Shown here in pieces: positions 5,549-7,768 of a stretch of 7,768 nucleotides of DNA. This stretch comes from Gammaproteobacteria bacterium (lineage in GTDB: Bacteria; Pseudomonadota; Gammaproteobacteria; Steroidobacterales; BM003): the NCBI GenBank assembly GCA_026193125.1, contig JAPHSC010000236.1:1-7768 (forward strand), read 5' to 3'. The position numbers and the translations under genes are program-made. Position 1 is the first letter of the stretch. Each line of letters opens with the position of its first letter. The notes below the pieces were generated by a model. It searched no databases, was not told the origin of the DNA, and saw only the letters and a program-made list of their open reading frames with translations.

Positions 5549-6328
5549 TTATCGGGAGGCAACCGCGGCGTTTTCTTTGTGATCTCGTTGCCCCTCAACC
5601 AAACGCCTGATCGTTCTGAGCATGCGTTGCTCCATGATGAAGTCGATGGGTTCCTCAATCAAAATCCCGAGACGCTTCAAGAGAGTTTGCTTTCGCGTGG
5701 TCTCGAGGCAGCCCCGGAGTAGGAGACGACTTGAGTTCCTCCCGGCCCCCGGCTCGACATACATCGACCACGAGCGAGCCGGATCAGGTCGTTCGACGGC
5801 GTCGTTCAGTCCTTCGAGCATGCCAAAGCAGAGATGCTTCCCCGCTTCCAGCGCTGCGACAGGAATGCCGGGTGCCTTCGGGTGAAGCCGAATCTCGTCG
5901 CCAACCGCCAGGTCCTGAAAATCGGGAACGATACTTTCCACGTTGCAAACGGGTATTCCCGCGAGGCGTTCCAGCAATTCGTAGGAATAGAAGCCGCCGC
6001 GCCCAAGACCGAACTGGATCAACCATGGCCATACGGCCTCGGAAGGTGCCGCTATGCTGATGGCCCGCGTGTAAGTCCTGTGCACCGGCATCACAAACCT
6101 ATCCCCGGGCCAGACACGCCGGCGTTCAGCGGGGGAGGATCCCCAATTCCGGAGCCACCGTCGCGAGAGGGGCCACGTTAGCAGGACCGAAAGAGCCACT
6201 ACGACGCCCTCGACTCCTTCGAGTATCAACCGAACCTTACTACTGCGCTCAATGTTCTCGCCGCTCTTCACGCACATCAGCCGGTCGACGAAGCCAACCG
6301 CTGCCCCCTGACTCACTTTGCTCCGCAA
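5549..6328 (-). CDS. SRPBCC-family protein with N-terminal hydrophobic segment
   Basis: At most 259 residues. Residues 85-170 match the start of a common SRPBCC (START/polyketide-cyclase-like) group: YTRAISIAAPSEAVWPWLIQ, then GLGRGGFYSYELLE, then VGDEIRLHP. This fold makes a deep pocket for hydrophobic ligands; no ligand or reaction is known for this group. A hydrophobic stretch at 35-52 (ILEGVEGVVVALSVLLTW) followed by basic residues RRWLR suggests one membrane anchor. The start is uncertain. The frame opens at TTG 6328 with no ribosome binding site. A GTG at 6316 follows GGAG at short spacing. An ATG at 6277 (MCVKSGEN) keeps the hydrophobic segment and is my preference on codon grounds. 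A TG-T-TATTCT -10-like box (6340-6335) lies so close to the TTG that it also argues for a later start. The C-terminal 40 residues are basic and helical. Confidence 0.75.
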   Translation of the reverse strand: MRSKVSQGAAVGFVDRLMCVKSGENIERSSKVRLILEGVEGVVVALSVLLTWPLSRRWLRNWGSSPAERRRVWPGDRFVMPVHRTYTRAISIAAPSEAVWPWLIQFGLGRGGFYSYELLERLAGIPVCNVESIVPDFQDLAVGDEIRLHPKAPGIPVAALEAGKHLCFGMLEGLNDAVERPDPARSWSMYVEPGAGRNSSRLLLRGCLETTRKQTLLKRLGILIEEPIDFIMEQRMLRTIRRLVEGQRDHKENAAVASR

Positions 6329-6586
6329 AAGGGAAGAATAACATTCCCCAAAGGCGCGATAAATTCTGCGAATCCAGTTCAGTTTGGAAGCGGATCTGGA
6401 ACTCTTCCATCTTAGCTACTGATCAGAACGTGTCGACATCAATGTCCGCTTTCGGCCAGGGTTCGTCTTGTCAAATTGAAAGCACGGTGCCGTGGATCTG
6501 GATTACCCATGACTACGTTTGTTAGCACATCCGATATAAGATTGGTGAACAACATGCGCTACAGTCCTGCGTCAAAGGAGAATTCC
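6329..6586. other. Divergent spacer between SRPBCC and four-TM genes
   Basis: The spacer must hold promoters for both flanking genes. I see only weak candidates: TG-T-TATTCT on the minus strand (ending at 6335), and TATAAG on the plus strand (6535-6540) with a poor -35 18 bp upstream. TGGAAG/CTTCCA arms around 6387-6411 and a TGTCGACA palindrome (6431-6438) are short and may be chance. Confidence 0.3.
6574..6580 (+). promoter_or_regulatory. Ribosome binding site deciding the start of the four-TM protein
   Basis: AAAGGAG lies 6 nt before ATG 6587. The longer open frame from ATG 6476 has no such site, and its extra 37 residues look unlike a protein N-terminus of this type. Confidence 0.75.
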
Positions 6587-7000
6587 ATGATGACAGCCAG
6601 AAAAGGACAAAATTCGGCGATAGTGGGATTCAGGTGGGCAGCTCGGGTACTCGGGTTGATCATGGCCAGTTTTCCGCTGCTTATGTTCTTTGGGTACTCC
6701 CTGGAAGGGCGTAGTCCGCTATCCGACTCATTGGCGCCGTTCGCGGCAATCGGATTAGCGCTGATGTCGATTTATATAGTAGCTATGTTCTTGGCGCTCA
6801 GATGGGAGCGGGTAGGCGTTCTTCTTGGAGCGATCGCCCTGGTAAGCTTTTTCATAATAATGTTTCTGGGATTGCTCCCCGGGAATGTTTCCGGGGGCTT
6901 TAGTGGCAAAGGGGTCCTGAATCCGGTTTTTCTAGCCTTATGGCTACCGATCCTGTTGTACCTGCTCTGCTGGGGACTTGAAAAGCGGGGTACCAACTGA
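6587..7000 (+). CDS. Uncharacterised integral membrane protein with four predicted membrane segments
   Basis: I do not recognise a family with certainty. From the ATG at 6587 the protein has 137 residues. Hydrophobic segments lie near 18-37 (AARVLGLIMASFPLLMFFGY), 49-72, 76-97 (VGVLLGAIALVSFFIIMFLG) and 110-130 (LNPVFLALWLPILLYLLCWG). A short basic N-terminus (MMTARKG) and a basic tail (EKRGTN) suggest both ends face the cytoplasm under the positive-inside rule. Loops are short; the longest, between segments 3 and 4, is Gly-rich (LPGNVSGGFSGKG). No charged residue lies inside a segment that would suggest transport, and there are no catalytic motifs. It resembles small conserved DUF-type membrane proteins found in many bacteria. 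The frame can also be read from ATG 6476, adding 37 residues, but the AAAGGAG site supports 6587. It stands alone, with divergent and convergent neighbours. Confidence 0.75.
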   Translation: MMTARKGQNSAIVGFRWAARVLGLIMASFPLLMFFGYSLEGRSPLSDSLAPFAAIGLALMSIYIVAMFLALRWERVGVLLGAIALVSFFIIMFLGLLPGNVSGGFSGKGVLNPVFLALWLPILLYLLCWGLEKRGTN

Positions 7001-7176
7001 GAATTCGACAACGCGTCTCGACCACATTTGGACATCACAACCTCACTGCGACGGTTGTAGGTGAAATGCACAGCTAGAGAAAGGCCTGTTTGGGTCGAAA
7101 GCAGACACTCCCCGCTTCTGTGCAGGAGATGATCAGGGGTCCCGATGACCGGTTGTGCCCGGAATGAATTACTCGA
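7001..7176. other. Spacer between convergent four-TM and VOC genes
   Basis: ACAACC (7037-7042) and GGTTGT (7053-7058) form a short inverted repeat with a 10-base loop. It lacks a U tract on either strand, so it is at best a weak end signal. I see nothing else here. Confidence 0.3.
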
Positions 7177-7557
7177 TCAAACCCGCTGCCGATGCTGATC
7201 AATCAGAATCTGATTACCGTCCGGGTCGGACAATGTGAAACTGGCAGGACCCGATGTGGATTCGTCGGCTTCGGTACTGAGGGGAACCCCCAGCTTCTTC
7301 AGCTCGCGTTGCAGTTCACGCACGTCGGTAAATGACTCAAGTTCTTTACCACCCTGGTCCCAGCCTGGATTGAAGGTCAGTATATTTCCTTCAAACATAC
7401 CCTGGAAGAGACCGAGTACGTGCTCACCGTTACGCAGGATCAACCAGTTTTGTTGAGGATCACCACCGATCGCTTCGAAACCGAGCTTCTCGTAAAAACT
7501 TTTTGATGTTGCGAGATCCTTGACGGCAAGGCTTACGGAAAATGATCCTAGATTCAT
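7177..7557 (-). CDS. VOC-superfamily protein (glyoxalase/bleomycin-resistance fold)
   Basis: A 126-residue protein made of two beta-alpha-beta-beta-beta units, the normal size for a one-chain VOC protein that dimerises. The first unit starts FSVSLAVKDLATSKSFYEKLGFE (6-28). The second ends FTLSDPDGNQILIDQH (107-122), a common signature in a subgroup often annotated only as 'VOC family protein'. In metal-dependent members a His or Gln near the first strand and a Glu in the last strand bind the metal. Here those places read S/S (7, 9) and I/D (119-120), so a classic glyoxalase I metal site is not obvious. It could be metal-free binding, or use other ligands. AGGGAG (7569-7564) lies 6 nt before ATG 7557 and fixes the start. 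No partner gene adjoins it. Cytoplasmic; substrate unknown. Confidence 0.88.
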   Translation of the reverse strand: MNLGSFSVSLAVKDLATSKSFYEKLGFEAIGGDPQQNWLILRNGEHVLGLFQGMFEGNILTFNPGWDQGGKELESFTDVRELQRELKKLGVPLSTEADESTSGPASFTLSDPDGNQILIDQHRQRV

Positions 7558-7563
7558 GCTTGA

Positions 7564-7569
7564 CTCCCT
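7564..7569 (-). promoter_or_regulatory. Ribosome binding site of the VOC gene
   Basis: AGGGAG on the minus strand, 6 nt before the ATG at 7557. Confidence 0.7.
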
Positions 7570-7650
7570 GGGTTAATCGGAATGGCCAGCGGCCAGCCAT
7601 GCCGAATAATTCAATGACCTTGTTAAAACCTACCATAGCTGGCCCACCGG

Positions 7651-7767
7651 TCAATATTTGCCAGGGAACGGTAGCAGAACCCTGCAGCGAATTCCGTCGT
7701 CCACCAGGCGTGCGGGCGCAGCAGGGGCAGACCGTCTAGCAATAGCCACAAATCCGCTCAAGTGACA
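7651..7767 (-). other. Open minus-strand frame entering from the right edge, possible 3' end of a gene
   Basis: One minus-strand frame is open from the window edge for 38 codons to TGA at 7653-7651. It reads CHLSGFVAIARR... and ends PFPGKY. I do not recognise it. The length is within what chance allows at this GC content. It would be the tail of a gene upstream of and co-oriented with the VOC gene. A TTGACC -35-like box on the minus strand (7654-7649) overlaps the stop, and could equally be part of a VOC promoter. Confidence 0.2.
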
Positions 7768-7768
7768 A

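Noticed and set aside
5622..6181. Several Arg/Pro-rich open frames on both strands within the SRPBCC gene
   Set aside because: The composition is typical of out-of-frame reading of a GC-rich gene, and none has a ribosome binding site. The SRPBCC frame has clear family motifs.
7583..7595. TGGCC-AGC-GGCCA inverted repeat upstream of the VOC gene
   Set aside because: A 5-bp arm with a 3-base loop is expected by chance in GC-rich DNA, and no other signal supports it.
7542..7739. A plus-strand 65-codon open frame at the right end
   Set aside because: It starts inside the VOC gene on the opposite strand, has no ribosome binding site and matches nothing I know.
1..7768. Possible defence, toxin-antitoxin, CRISPR or mobile-element system
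   Set aside because: No repeats with regular spacing, transposase, integrase, nuclease-plus-sensor pair or toxin-sized gene pair is present. All recognised genes are common housekeeping or accessory families in separate units.

Overview
The window reads as an ordinary chromosomal stretch of a Gram-negative bacterium, most likely a gammaproteobacterium. The evidence is a Sec-exported ClsC/YmdC-like phospholipase D protein, an outer-membrane beta-barrel protein, and a CspA-type cold-shock gene with a long leader. This placement is inferred from protein style, not from a marker gene. I see no rRNA, tRNA, CRISPR array, IS element, integrase or phage gene. The 75% GC of the first 114 bases (hand count) stands apart from the rest, so the left end may be foreign, a gene remnant, or an assembly join.

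Layout, left to right. Positions 1-114 (-) hold a truncated high-GC coding fragment resembling the C-terminal part of a luciferase-like monooxygenase. 141-1661 (-) is a cardiolipin-synthase-like PLD protein. 1821-2402 (-) is a small outer-membrane beta-barrel protein with its own intrinsic terminator. 2403-2831 is a non-coding stretch with several short perfect inverted repeats. 2832-3377 (+) is a cytoplasmic redoxin of the CNHCPYV type. 3378-3563 contains terminators and a row of hairpins that form the 3' end of the next transcript. 3564-3770 (-) is a CspA-family protein with a roughly 154-nt leader and a near-consensus sigma70 promoter at 3931-3958. 4260-5468 (+) is an exported serine hydrolase of the beta-lactamase/NylB superfamily. 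It converges on 5549-6328 (-), a membrane-anchored SRPBCC protein. 6587-7000 (+) is an unrecognised protein with four membrane segments. 7177-7557 (-) is a VOC-fold protein. 7558-7768 is mostly intergenic and may hold the 3' end of another minus-strand gene.

The genes look like independent single-gene transcription units: orientations alternate, gaps are 80-490 bases, and several units have their own ribosome binding site and terminator. Nothing ties them into a pathway. The two cell-envelope genes on the left (PLD and beta-barrel) share a strand, but a strong terminator separates them. I looked for an undescribed system and did not find one. The points most worth a second look are the high-GC fragment at the left edge, the structured 5' and 3' ends of the cold-shock transcript, and the palindrome-rich spacer at 2587-2780.
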